Shown here piece after piece: positions 33,591 to 42,604 of a stretch of DNA of 64,000 nucleotides (positions are counted from its first letter, which is position 1; each line of letters opens with the position of its first letter). The DNA is from Streptomyces durmitorensis. GTDB taxonomy: Bacteria; Actinomycetota; Actinomycetes; Streptomycetales; Streptomycetaceae. The translations under genes were made by a program, and so were the position numbers. A model generated the notes under the pieces. The model saw only the letters and a list, made by a program, of their open reading frames with translations, did not search any database and had not been told where the DNA came from. The stretch spans positions 6,820,001-6,884,000 of the forward strand of contig NZ_CP097289.1 in assembly GCF_023498005.1 (NCBI RefSeq), read 5' to 3'.

Positions 33591-34783
33591 GCGGGCTGCT
33601 CCATGAAGCGCTGCGTGAGGGGGTCGCGGACGAAGCGCTCGGGGGTGAACCCCCGTGCCTCGTCGGGCAGTTCACCGGTGGTCAGGGCGTGCGCCATGAC
33701 GTCGCCGGTGACGGGCGTCAGAAGGACGCCGTTGCGGTAGTGCCCGGTGGCCAGCTGGAGGCCGGGCAGGGCGGTCGGGCCGAGCAGCGGCGCGTTGTCG
33801 GGTGAGCCGGGGCGCAGGCCCGCGCGGGTCTCGGTCAGCGGCAGTTCCGTGATGCCGGGTACGAGCTCGTGGGCGTCCCGAAGCAGCTCGTACACGCCGC
33901 CCGCGGTGACCGTCGTGTCCCAGCCGAGCTCCTCACTGGTCGCGCCGACGACGAGCTCGCCGTTCTCGCGCGGCACGAGATAGACGTGGCTGCCGCGCAC
34001 GACGGCGCGCACGGTGCGGCTCAGGAACGGCGCGTACCGCTCGGGCACCGTGAGCCGAAGCACCTGCCCCTTCACGGGGCGCACGGGCGGCAGCACGCCC
34101 TCAGGGACCCCGGCCAGGCGCCCGCTGAGGCTGCCCGCCGCGAGCACGGTCTGACCGGCGTCCAGGGCGGTGCCGTCGGCGAGGACGACTCCGGTGGCCC
34201 GGTCACCCGTGACCGTGAGGCGCTCCGCCCACACGCGGTGGAAGACGACGCCCGCCCGCTCACAGGCCACGAGGAGCGCCGCGGCGAGCCTGCGCGGGTC
34301 GACCTGGTGATCGCCGTCGACGCGAAGGCCGCCCCGGACACCCGGCGCGAGCATCGGTTCCAGGCGGCGGCACTCGCGCCCGCTCAGCCACTCCGAGGCG
34401 AGCCCCGACTGCTGCTGAAGGGCGTGCAGCTCCCGCAGGTGGGCGCGGTCGTCCGAGTCGAGGGCGACGGCGAGCGTGCCGCACGCGCGGTAGCCGAGAT
34501 CCCGGCCGCTCGCCTCCGTCAGCTCGGCCGCGAAGTCGGGATAGCGCTGCGCGGAGGCCACATTCAGGGCGAGCAGCGTCTGCTCCCCGTAGTGCAGCTC
34601 GGTGACGGCGGCCAGCATGCCCGCGGCCACCTGCGCCGCGCCGCCGCCCGGCTCGGGGTCCACGACCGCCGTGGACAGGCCGCGCTGCGCCGCCCGCCAG
34701 GCCGTGACCAGGCCGATGATGCCGCCCCCGACGACCACGACGTCGGTCGTGCGGGTCGTACGGGGTGGTGTACGTGACTGCAT
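33587..34783 (-). CDS. thiO: Glycine oxidase ThiO
   Basis: 398 residues. VVVVGGGIIGLVTAWRAAQRG (about residues 15-35) is the FAD-binding DxGxGxxG/A motif; GGLRVDGDHQVDPRRLAAALL and the C-terminal TGHYRNGVLLTPVTGDVMA are typical of ThiO/DAO-type flavoproteins. It oxidises glycine to dehydroglycine for thiazole formation. It is the first gene of the operon; its Shine-Dalgarno region lies at the 3' edge of the TPP aptamer, 12 nt before the ATG, which implies translational control by thiamine diphosphate. Confidence 0.95.
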   Translation of the reverse strand: MQSRTPPRTTRTTDVVVVGGGIIGLVTAWRAAQRGLSTAVVDPEPGGGAAQVAAGMLAAVTELHYGEQTLLALNVASAQRYPDFAAELTEASGRDLGYRACGTLAVALDSDDRAHLRELHALQQQSGLASEWLSGRECRRLEPMLAPGVRGGLRVDGDHQVDPRRLAAALLVACERAGVVFHRVWAERLTVTGDRATGVVLADGTALDAGQTVLAAGSLSGRLAGVPEGVLPPVRPVKGQVLRLTVPERYAPFLSRTVRAVVRGSHVYLVPRENGELVVGATSEELGWDTTVTAGGVYELLRDAHELVPGITELPLTETRAGLRPGSPDNAPLLGPTALPGLQLATGHYRNGVLLTPVTGDVMAHALTTGELPDEARGFTPERFVRDPLTQRFMEQPA

Positions 34784-34795
34784 GGGCGTCCAGCC

Positions 34796-34886
34796 CCTCC
34801 CTTCGCCGGCATGACCCGGATCAGGTTCGTACGGTCGGAGGCCGTCCAGCCTCCCTCTCAGCCCGGTGCGTCCGGGCTCCCGCGAG
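34796..34886 (-). promoter_or_regulatory. TPP (thi-box) riboswitch
   Basis: Read on the minus strand the aptamer shows CTGAGA (34856-34861), GAACCTGATC (34819-34828) and GGTCATGCCGGCGAAGGGAG, all in the conserved order, with closing helix segments gggagcccgg and the 3' end. The 3' strand runs into the SD (GGGAGGGG), so sequestration of the ribosome-binding site is the likely mechanism. Confidence 0.95.
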
Positions 34887-35022
34887 TGTTCTGCACGGCC
34901 ACCCTAGCCCCTGGTGTCCGGCGGCAGTAGGGGAGCTGTCCGGGTATGGGCGGTGACGGTGTGTCAGAGATCTCCCCGTCGCACCCTGAGGCGCGCGTCG
35001 CCCGCAGTCCTACAGTGATCGG

Positions 35023-36243
35023 GTGAGTGAGCAGCGGAGGCACGAAGAGCGCCGGGTCGTCATCGTCGGCGCGGGGATGGCCGGGGTGCAGACCGCCGTG
35101 GCCCTGCGCGAGCAGGGGTTCGCCGGTGCGGTCACCCTGATCGGCGCGGAACCCCACCAGCCCTACGACAGGCCACCGCTGTCCAAGGCCGTGCTGCTCG
35201 GCAAGGCGGAGGGCTCCGCCTTCGACATCGACTTCGAGGCGCTCGGCATCGAGCTGAGCCTGGGCCACGAGGTCACCGGCGTGCGCCCCGACGACCACGA
35301 GCTGGACACCGAGCGGGGCCCCGTCCCGTACGACGCCCTTGTCATCGCCACCGGCGCCCAGCCGATCCTGCTGCCCGGCGCCTCCGGAGTCCCCGGCGTC
35401 CATCTGCTGCGCACCCTCGACGACGCCGAGCGGCTGCGGCCCGTGCTCGCCGAGCAGCACCGCATCGTGGTCGTCGGCGCGGGCTGGATCGGCGCCGAGT
35501 TCGCGACCGCCGCACGCGAGGCGGGCTGCTCCGTCACCGTCGTCGAAGCCGCCGAGCGGCCGCTCGCGGGGGCCCTTCCCGCAGAGGTCGCGGCGCCGAT
35601 GACGTCCTGGTACGCCGATTCCGGAGCCGAACTGCGCACCCACGCGCGCGTGGAGCGCGTCGAGCCCGGCAGCGTCCTCCTGGACGACGGCACCCGGCTG
35701 CCCGCGGACGCGGTCGTCGTCGGCATCGGCGCACGCCCCGCCACGGACTGGCTCGCGGGCTCCGGCATCACCCTGGGCGCCCACCGGGAGATCCTGGCCG
35801 ACGACCACCTTCGGACGTCGCAGCCCGACGTCTACGCGGTCGGCGACTGCTCGTCCTTCCCTTCGGGAAGGTATGGCGAGCGCCTCCTCGTGCACCACTG
35901 GGACAACGCCCTCCAGGGCCCGCGCACGGTGGCGGCGAACATCATCGGCGAGACCCCTTCGGCGTACGACCCCGTCCCGTACTTCTGGTCCGAGCAGTTC
36001 GGCCGCTTCGTCCAGTACGCCGGTCACCACGCGACCGCCGACGAGCTGGTGTGGCGCGGCGATTCCTCGGGTGCGGCCTGGACCGTGTGCTGGCTCCGAG
36101 GGGGCGTCCTGGTCGCCGTGCTCGCGGTGGGCCGCCCCAGGGACCTGGCGCAGGGCCGCAAGCTGATCGAGGCGGGCGCCCGGCTCTCCCCCGACCTGGC
36201 GTCGGACCCCGCGCTGCCGCTGAAGAAGACCGTGCTGCCGTGA
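35023..36243 (+). CDS. FAD-dependent NAD(P)H:ferredoxin/rubredoxin-type reductase
   Basis: 406 residues from GTG 35023; TACAGT (35011-35016) ends 6 nt before it. Two dinucleotide-binding motifs are seen: VVIVGAGMAGVQTAVALRE (FAD) and IVVVGAGWIGAEFATAARE (NAD(P)H, about residue 150), with YDRPPLSKAVLLG between them and VYAVGDCSSF near residue 272. This is the pattern of rhodocoxin/putidaredoxin reductases that feed P450 or dioxygenase systems. No ferredoxin or oxygenase gene is next to it, so the electron acceptor is unknown. Divergent from the thiO operon. Confidence 0.92.
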   Translation: MSEQRRHEERRVVIVGAGMAGVQTAVALREQGFAGAVTLIGAEPHQPYDRPPLSKAVLLGKAEGSAFDIDFEALGIELSLGHEVTGVRPDDHELDTERGPVPYDALVIATGAQPILLPGASGVPGVHLLRTLDDAERLRPVLAEQHRIVVVGAGWIGAEFATAAREAGCSVTVVEAAERPLAGALPAEVAAPMTSWYADSGAELRTHARVERVEPGSVLLDDGTRLPADAVVVGIGARPATDWLAGSGITLGAHREILADDHLRTSQPDVYAVGDCSSFPSGRYGERLLVHHWDNALQGPRTVAANIIGETPSAYDPVPYFWSEQFGRFVQYAGHHATADELVWRGDSSGAAWTVCWLRGGVLVAVLAVGRPRDLAQGRKLIEAGARLSPDLASDPALPLKKTVLP

Positions 36244-36297
36244 CCGGAGGGACCCGCTGCCCGGCCGCTGTCGGCGCCCGGAGATACGCTTGGCCCC

Positions 36298-36663
36298 GTG
36301 ACCGAGATTGACGCAAAGACTGATGCTCTCGTCCCCGAGTGGCTCCACCTCCCCGACATCGCAGAAATGCTCGACGTCGAGGTGACGCGTGTGCGCCAGC
36401 TGGTCAAGGAGGGCCAGCTGATCGCCGTGCGCCGTGGTGAGAACCGCGCGCTCGCGGTGCCGGCCGCCTTCATCGACGGCGACAAGATCGTCAAGGGCCT
36501 CACCGGCACCCTGACGCTCCTGCGGGACGACGGCTTCTCCGACGAAGAAATGCTGGAGTGGCTCTTCACTCCCGACCCCACCCTGCCCGGCACCCCCGCG
36601 CAGGCTCTGAGCGAGAATCGCGGCACGGAGGTGAAGCGTCGCGCCCAGGCGCTCGCCGTCTGA
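36298..36663 (+). CDS. Rv2175c-like winged-helix DNA-binding protein
   Basis: 121 residues from GTG 36298; TACGCT ends 7 nt upstream. The DNA-binding part is at residues about 14-55 ([44 protein letters not shown]), then [27 protein letters not shown]. This is the mycobacterial Rv2175c family, whose DNA binding is inhibited by phosphorylation by the neighbouring kinase PknL. Here the PASTA kinase is 3.8 kb away on the other strand, separated by thi genes. A Thr near the N-terminus (T2, T7) could be the phosphoacceptor. DNA targets are unknown. Confidence 0.9.
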   Translation: MTEIDAKTDALVPEWLHLPDIAEMLDVEVTRVRQLVKEGQLIAVRRGENRALAVPAAFIDGDKIVKGLTGTLTLLRDDGFSDEEMLEWLFTPDPTLPGTPAQALSENRGTEVKRRAQALAV

Positions 36664-36749
36664 CCGACACGGAAAACCGTTGCGTACGGGCCGCGCGTCC
36701 CCCGTGGACACGCGGCCCGTGGGCCACCGACAACCCGGGGGACATCTCC

Positions 36750-37400
36750 ATGGCCACCAAGCCTGCCCGCGAGCAGCTCGCGGACGCCCGCCTCTATCTG
36801 TGCGTGGACGCCCGCAAGCGCCAGGGAGACCTCCCCGAGTTCCTCGACGCCGTCCTCGGCGGCGGTGTCGACATCGTGCAGCTGCGGGACAAGGGCATGG
36901 AGGCAGCCGAGGAGCTCGAACACCTCCAGGTCTTCGCCGACGCCGCCCGCAGGCACGGCAAGCTCCTCGCGGTGAACGACCGCGCGGACGTCGCGCACGC
37001 CATCGGCGCCGACGTGCTGCACCTGGGCCAGGGCGACCTGCCGGTGCCCGCGGCCCGCGGGATTCTGGGCGAGGATGTCCTCATCGGCCGCTCTACGCAC
37101 GCCGACGCCGAGGCCGCCGCCGCGGCGACGCAGGACGGCGTGGACTACTTCTGCACGGGACCCTGCTGGCCGACCCCCACGAAGCCGGGCCGGCACGCTC
37201 CGGGGCTCGACCTCGTCCGGTACACGGCCTCGCTCGGCACGGACCGCCCGTGGTTCGCCATCGGCGGCATCGACGCGGGCAACCTCGACGAGGTGCTCGA
37301 AGCGGGCGCCCGCCGCGTCGTCGTCGTGCGGGCGATCACCGAGGCGGACGATCCGGCAGCCGCGGCGGCCGACTTCGCGAAGCGGCTGCGTTCGGCCTGA
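36750..37400 (+). CDS. thiE: Thiamine-phosphate synthase
   Basis: 216 residues from ATG 36750 with GGGGGA 8 nt upstream; the frame is open to 36558 but the 5' part is shadow. [22 protein letters not shown] (pyrophosphate/Lys region), [39 protein letters not shown] and [10 protein letters not shown] are ThiE signatures. It joins HMP-diphosphate and thiazole phosphate. It is on the opposite strand from thiOSG and has no riboswitch of its own; it may be co-transcribed with the Rv2175c-like gene. Confidence 0.95.
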   Translation: MATKPAREQLADARLYLCVDARKRQGDLPEFLDAVLGGGVDIVQLRDKGMEAAEELEHLQVFADAARRHGKLLAVNDRADVAHAIGADVLHLGQGDLPVPAARGILGEDVLIGRSTHADAEAAAAATQDGVDYFCTGPCWPTPTKPGRHAPGLDLVRYTASLGTDRPWFAIGGIDAGNLDEVLEAGARRVVVVRAITEADDPAAAAADFAKRLRSA

Positions 37401-37453
37401 TCGGCGATCTTCGGCCAACCTTCGGGGGCGGTGTCCGCAGGTTGGACGGAGAT

Positions 37454-38410
<957 letters not shown>

Positions 38411-38455
38411 CCGGCCGTACCCCTGGGGGCGGCGGCCGCGGGGAGAGGGGCGTAC

Positions 38456-39334
38456 ATGGGCTGGACGGTCCTCTACATCGCGTTCGGATGCGTCGCGCTG
38501 TGGCTGTTGGGCGAGGTGCTGCTGCAGTACAAGGCGCGGCTGCGCTGGCGGCTGCTCGCCTTCGGCGGCTTCCTCGGCGTGGTCATCGGCGTGCTGCTGC
38601 CGTCGGTGGTCGTCATCGGGATCGGCGCGATCGCCTTCGCCACGGGACAGACGTACGTGACGCTGTCCTTCCGGCGCGGCTTCTCCACCGGCTGGGCGCT
38701 CGGCGGCCAGCCCGGTCTGAGCAAGCGCCGCAAGACGACGCAGCGGGGCGCGGTGGCCCAGGACCCGACGCTCCAGGTCTCCGACCTCGAGTACGAGCAG
38801 GCGGGCCCGGCAGGACCGCCGCCCGAGACCGCTCCCGGCACCGGGGTCTACGCGCCGGAGCCGCTGCCCGACGACACCGGGCAGTACGGCATCTACAGCG
38901 ACACGGCGTACGACCAGCAGCAGTCCGCCACCGCGGACAGCGGCTACGGCTACGACACGTACGCCGCCGCGGGCTATGACCCCCAGCAGCCGTACGCGTA
39001 CGGCGAGACGGGCCAGCAGCAGTACGCCGCGTACTCCGACCCGTACATCGGGACGCAGACGTACGGCGGCCAGCAGAGCTACGACACGTACGGCGACCAG
39101 CAGCAGTACGCCCCCTATCCCGCCGCTCCTGCCGCCGATCCGTACGGCACCGGGGCGGGGACGTACAACGAGACGCCGCCCGGCGGGGTCTGGGTGCCCC
39201 AGCAGCGCAGCGTCGAGGCCCCCTACGGCCAGTACGGCGGCGAACTACCGCCGGAGCAGCCGTATCCCTATCAGGGCGACCAGTCCCAGGGGAACGGTTA
39301 CGACGCGGGGTACGACGAGCAGTACCGGTACTGA
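38456..39334 (+). CDS. Membrane protein with Tyr/Gln/Gly/Pro-rich (prion-like) tail
   Basis: 292 residues, ATG with GAGAGGGG upstream. Two TM helices fill residues about 4-60 (LYIAFGCVALWLLGEVLL and LLAFGGFLGVVIGVLLPSVVV), then a basic stretch (SKRRKTTQR). Residues about 130-292 are a low-complexity tail dominated by Tyr, Gln, Gly, Pro and Asp (YGYDTYAAAGYDPQQPYAYG and similar), with no Cys and almost no Ile/Leu. This composition is typical of intrinsically disordered, phase-separating sequences. It is downstream of metF by 45 bp. No family function is known to me. Confidence 0.88.
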   Translation: MGWTVLYIAFGCVALWLLGEVLLQYKARLRWRLLAFGGFLGVVIGVLLPSVVVIGIGAIAFATGQTYVTLSFRRGFSTGWALGGQPGLSKRRKTTQRGAVAQDPTLQVSDLEYEQAGPAGPPPETAPGTGVYAPEPLPDDTGQYGIYSDTAYDQQQSATADSGYGYDTYAAAGYDPQQPYAYGETGQQQYAAYSDPYIGTQTYGGQQSYDTYGDQQQYAPYPAAPAADPYGTGAGTYNETPPGGVWVPQQRSVEAPYGQYGGELPPEQPYPYQGDQSQGNGYDAGYDEQYRY

Positions 39335-39368
39335 TCAGCGGGAGCGTCGGCTCGCTGCGAGCCCCGGT

Positions 39369-40895
39369 TCACTGCGAGCCCCGGAAGTCCGGTCCCTCCA
39401 CGATCAGTCCGGCCACCAGCGTGCCCGACATGCCCGCGTGCGGAAGCCCGCCGCCCGGGTGCGCCCAGCCGCCGGCCGCGAAGAGCCCCGGCAGACGCGT
39501 GCTGTTGGCCGGGTGCAGCAGCCGGCCGTCGCCCGCCGCGAGGGACGGGGGCGGGACCGCGCCGCCGTCGGCGCCGGTGGCCTGCGCGATGTCGGCGGGG
39601 GTACGGACCTCGTGCCACAGCAGGCGCTCCCGCAGTCCGGGCAGCACGGCATCGGCACGGTCGAGCAGGCGCTCCACGTCCGCCTCGGTGACCTCCGTGT
39701 GCGCGGGCACCGTGGCCGTCAGCGTGACCGCCTCGTGCCCGGCGTCGGGCGTGCGCGTCGGGTCGTCCGGGCGCAGCACCGTGAGGGTGGGGGCGATGGG
39801 CAGTCCGGGGCGGTCCCCGAAGAGCCGGTCGAGCTCGTCCCGGCGGTCGGGTGTGTGCAGCACCGTCCGGTGAGGCGTGCCCTCGGGCCTCGCGCCGCGC
39901 AGCGCGAGGAGGACCATGAGGCGGCTGGGCAGTCCGGACCGGGCCTGCACTTCACCCTCCGCCCGTATGTTCACACCGGATGCGCCGGACATGCCGGATA
40001 CACCGGACAGCAAGCCGTCCAGTGCGCCCGGCGCGACACCGGCGACCACGAAGTCCGCCTCTTCCGCCGTCCCGTCCGCGAGCTCGACGCCCGCCGCGCG
40101 GCCGTCCTTCTCGATGATCCGGGCGACGGGGGAGTCGAACGCGAACTCGACCCGCCGGGCGAGACACCGCTCGTACACGGCGGTCGCGAGCGCACGCATC
40201 CCGCCGCGCACGGACCATGCGCCGAAGGTGTGTTCCAGGTAGGGCAGGACGGCCGCGCTCGCCGGGGTCGCCCGGGGGTCGAGGCCGCACGCGAGGGCGT
40301 ACTGCTCCAGGAGCGCGAGGAGCCGTGCGTCGCCGCCCAGTTCGAGCTCGCCGACCTCGGTGAGGGTGCTCGCGCGCCGCTCGCGCCGCAGGAGGCGCTT
40401 GTGCGGCACCGAGGGGTAGGGCTCGCGGTCGGCGAGGACCTGCCAGTTCGGCCAGAGCGGCTCTTCCAGGAGGGGGCGCCGGGTGCGGTCCCATGCCTCA
40501 CGGGCGCGGTTCATGTACGCCGACCAGGCGGCGCCCGCGCCGCTGCCCAGCGCCGCGTCGAGGGCCTCGCCCACACCCGCGCGCGAGGCGTTCGGCAGAT
40601 CGGCCGCCGTGCCGTCCGCGAAGACGTGCCGCACGGCGGGCTCCACCTGGGACAGCTCGACGCACTTCTCCAGCGGCTCCTTGCCCGTCTTCACGAACAG
40701 GTCGCGATAGACGGCGGGGAGATGCAGGAGCCCGGGGCCCGTGTCGAAGGCGAAGCCGTCGCGCTCCACGCTGCCGAGCGCGCCGCCGTACGTACCCGAC
40801 CGCTCGTGCACCACCACCCGGTGGCCCGCGACGGCCAGCCGGGCGGCGGCCGCCATCGCGCCCATCCCGGCGCCGATCACCACAATCCGTGCCAT
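39369..40895 (-). CDS. Phytoene desaturase-like FAD-dependent oxidoreductase
   Basis: 508 residues from ATG 40895; TAAAGT (40903-40908 on the plus strand as ACTTTA) ends 7 nt before it, so leaderless is likely and the frame to 40919 is excluded. MARIVVIGAGMGAMAAAARLAVAGHRVVVHERSG binds FAD, FDTGPGLLHLP follows, and the C-terminal GLFAAGGWAHPGGGLPHAGMSGTLVA is the carotenoid-desaturase signature. No crtB, crtE or other carotenoid gene is nearby. The family also includes retinol saturase- and amine-oxidase-like enzymes, so the substrate is open. Confidence 0.9.
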   Translation of the reverse strand: MARIVVIGAGMGAMAAAARLAVAGHRVVVHERSGTYGGALGSVERDGFAFDTGPGLLHLPAVYRDLFVKTGKEPLEKCVELSQVEPAVRHVFADGTAADLPNASRAGVGEALDAALGSGAGAAWSAYMNRAREAWDRTRRPLLEEPLWPNWQVLADREPYPSVPHKRLLRRERRASTLTEVGELELGGDARLLALLEQYALACGLDPRATPASAAVLPYLEHTFGAWSVRGGMRALATAVYERCLARRVEFAFDSPVARIIEKDGRAAGVELADGTAEEADFVVAGVAPGALDGLLSGVSGMSGASGVNIRAEGEVQARSGLPSRLMVLLALRGARPEGTPHRTVLHTPDRRDELDRLFGDRPGLPIAPTLTVLRPDDPTRTPDAGHEAVTLTATVPAHTEVTEADVERLLDRADAVLPGLRERLLWHEVRTPADIAQATGADGGAVPPPSLAAGDGRLLHPANSTRLPGLFAAGGWAHPGGGLPHAGMSGTLVAGLIVEGPDFRGSQ

Positions 40896-40940
40896 GCCAG
40901 GGACTTTATCGGCCACCACTGACAGTCACGCCGGGAGCCC

Positions 40941-41555
40941 TCAGTCCGGCGGCCGTCCCGCGTGCGCCGCGAGCCGCCTCTCCTCGCGCCGCTGTGCCCT
41001 GCGTCGCAGGAACCGCCGGATCCGCGAGACCAGGAAGTACAGCAGGATCAGGCCGAGCACCAGCAGCACCGCCGCGATGATCGCGGCCGCCTCCGGATAG
41101 AACATCGCGAAGCTGACGATCCCGCCGACCCCGAGATCCTCCGCCGTGCTCACGATGACGTTGCTGAACGGCTCCGGCGAGGTGTTGATCGCCATCCGCG
41201 TCCCGGCCTTCACGCAGTGGCTGGCCAGCGCCGTCGAACCGCCCACCGCCCCCGCCGCCAGGTCGGGCAGCGAACCGCTCTGGCCCGCGAGCAGCGCACC
41301 CACCACGGCGCCGGACACCGGCCGGATCACGGTGTGCACCGTGTCCCACACCGAGTCGACGTAAGGGATCTTGTCGGCGACCGCCTCGCAGGCGAAGAGA
41401 ACCCCGGCGACGATCAGCACATCAGGACGCTGCAGCGACTCGGGCACCTCGTCGGTGATCCCGGTCGCGCCGAAGACACCGAGCAGAAGGACCACGGCGT
41501 ACGCGTTGATCCCGCTGGCCCAGCCGCTGGTGAAGACCAGGGGGAGTACGGACAC
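40941..41555 (-). CDS. DUF4126 membrane protein
   Basis: 204 residues from GTG 41555, chosen because TACGAT ends 7 nt upstream (leaderless) and the protein then starts VSVLPLVFTSGWASGINAYAVVL. Four to five TM helices with SGAVVGALLAGQSGSLPDLAAGAVGGSTALASH between them match DUF4126. A basic C-terminal tail (RIRRFLRRRAQRREERR) lies in the cytoplasm. No function is assigned to the family; the Gly/Ala-rich helices resemble small transport or scramblase-like proteins. Confidence 0.88.
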   Translation of the reverse strand: MSVLPLVFTSGWASGINAYAVVLLLGVFGATGITDEVPESLQRPDVLIVAGVLFACEAVADKIPYVDSVWDTVHTVIRPVSGAVVGALLAGQSGSLPDLAAGAVGGSTALASHCVKAGTRMAINTSPEPFSNVIVSTAEDLGVGGIVSFAMFYPEAAAIIAAVLLVLGLILLYFLVSRIRRFLRRRAQRREERRLAAHAGRPPD

Positions 41556-41936
41556 GGACGCGATCGTAACCAGTCGGGAACGTTCCGGCCTGGGGATGAG
41601 CACCCAGGTCTGAGTATCCGTACCTAGTGATGGAGATGAGTATCAGCGCGGATGGGTCCCGACCTGCGCAGACGGAAGAGTGAGGGACACGGAGAGGGGC
41701 GCAGCGCCCGTACCGCCGACACGGGGCGGCGGAACGGCGCGGCGCCCTTAACCGCTCCTCCCACCCCGCCGAAGGTGGGAGCGAGACACGGGGGTGACGG
41801 GCGGCGGCCCGGGGATGACCACCCGGGGGGCCGAACGGGGGAACACGGGGGAACGCAAAAGGCGCCGGTCCGGTGCCGCCTGGAGAACAGGCGGCACCGG
41901 ACCGGCGCCTTTTCTTGCGAGGCCCCCGGGGACGGC
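41556..41936. other. 381-bp intergenic region with large terminator
   Basis: I see no gene. The half near the DUF4126 start holds its promoter. The rest is extremely GC-rich, with an 8-bp hairpin (ctcccacc/ggtgggag) near 41758-41780 and the 26-bp terminator at 41857-41913. Confidence 0.6.
41857..41913. terminator. Bidirectional terminator, 26-bp perfect stem
   Basis: AAAAGGCGCC at 41857 begins the left arm and GGCGCCTTTT ends the right arm at 41913; arms are 41857-41882 and 41888-41913 with a 5-nt loop. T4 runs on both strands. It ends the TetR/YhgE/ABC operon. Confidence 0.9.
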
Positions 41937-42554
41937 TCAGCGCCCTCCGCTCACCCGCCCTTGCAGCAGTCGCGAGAGCGCCGAGTGGACGTCGTCGAGG
42001 GAGCGCTCCGGCTGGAAGGCCTGCCAGTCCAGGGCCGCCACCAGGACCATCCCGACGAGCGCGGCGGCCGTCAGGGGGATGTCGATCTCCTCGCTCAGCT
42101 CGCCGTTCTCGACGCCCGCCCGCAGGACGTCCTCGACGACGGCGACCGCCTGCTGCCTGACCACCATCAGGGTGGACTGCCAGGCGCGGTTGGTGCGCCA
42201 CAGCTCCGCCACGTACAGCTGGGTGAAGGCGGGATAGCGGTCGATGAAGACCAGGCCCGCCCGGATCATCGCGTCCAGCGCGTCGACCTGCGTGCCGCCG
42301 CTGCCCGCCGCCTTCTCGGCCGCCTCCTTCAGGGAGGCGGTGAGCAGCCCGACGCCGTGCCGAAGCAGCTCTTCGAAGAGGACCGATTTGCTCGCGAAGT
42401 TGTAGTAGACCGTGCCCTTCGCGACCCCGGCCCGCTCGGCGATCTCGTCGACCGTCGTGGCCGAGAAACCCTGCTCCGCGATGAGGGTGACGGCGGCCTC
42501 GTAGAGCTTCTGCCGGGTGGCCTCACGCCGGGTGCTGGTTGCGCTGCTGTCCAT
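41937..42554 (-). CDS. TetR-family regulator of the YhgE/ABC operon
   Basis: 205 residues from ATG 42554. The HTH is REATRQKLYEAAVTLIAEQGFSATTVDEIAERAGVAKGTVYYNFASKSVLFEELL. The remainder is a helical ligand/dimerisation domain with RYPAFTQLYVAELWRTN. It is third and last in an operon with the ABC-like ATPase and YhgE/Pip protein, 50 bp after the latter. A palindrome of TetR type lies at the operon promoter, so autoregulation of the transporter operon is likely. Confidence 0.93.
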   Translation of the reverse strand: MDSSATSTRREATRQKLYEAAVTLIAEQGFSATTVDEIAERAGVAKGTVYYNFASKSVLFEELLRHGVGLLTASLKEAAEKAAGSGGTQVDALDAMIRAGLVFIDRYPAFTQLYVAELWRTNRAWQSTLMVVRQQAVAVVEDVLRAGVENGELSEEIDIPLTAAALVGMVLVAALDWQAFQPERSLDDVHSALSRLLQGRVSGGR

Positions 42555-42604
42555 GGGCCTGATTCTCACAGGTCTTGCCGCCCGCACAGGCTCGGTTCCG
42601 GGTC

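Noticed and set aside
39369..40895. Carotenoid gene cluster
   Set aside because: Only one desaturase-like gene; no crtB, crtE, crtY or crtV next to it.
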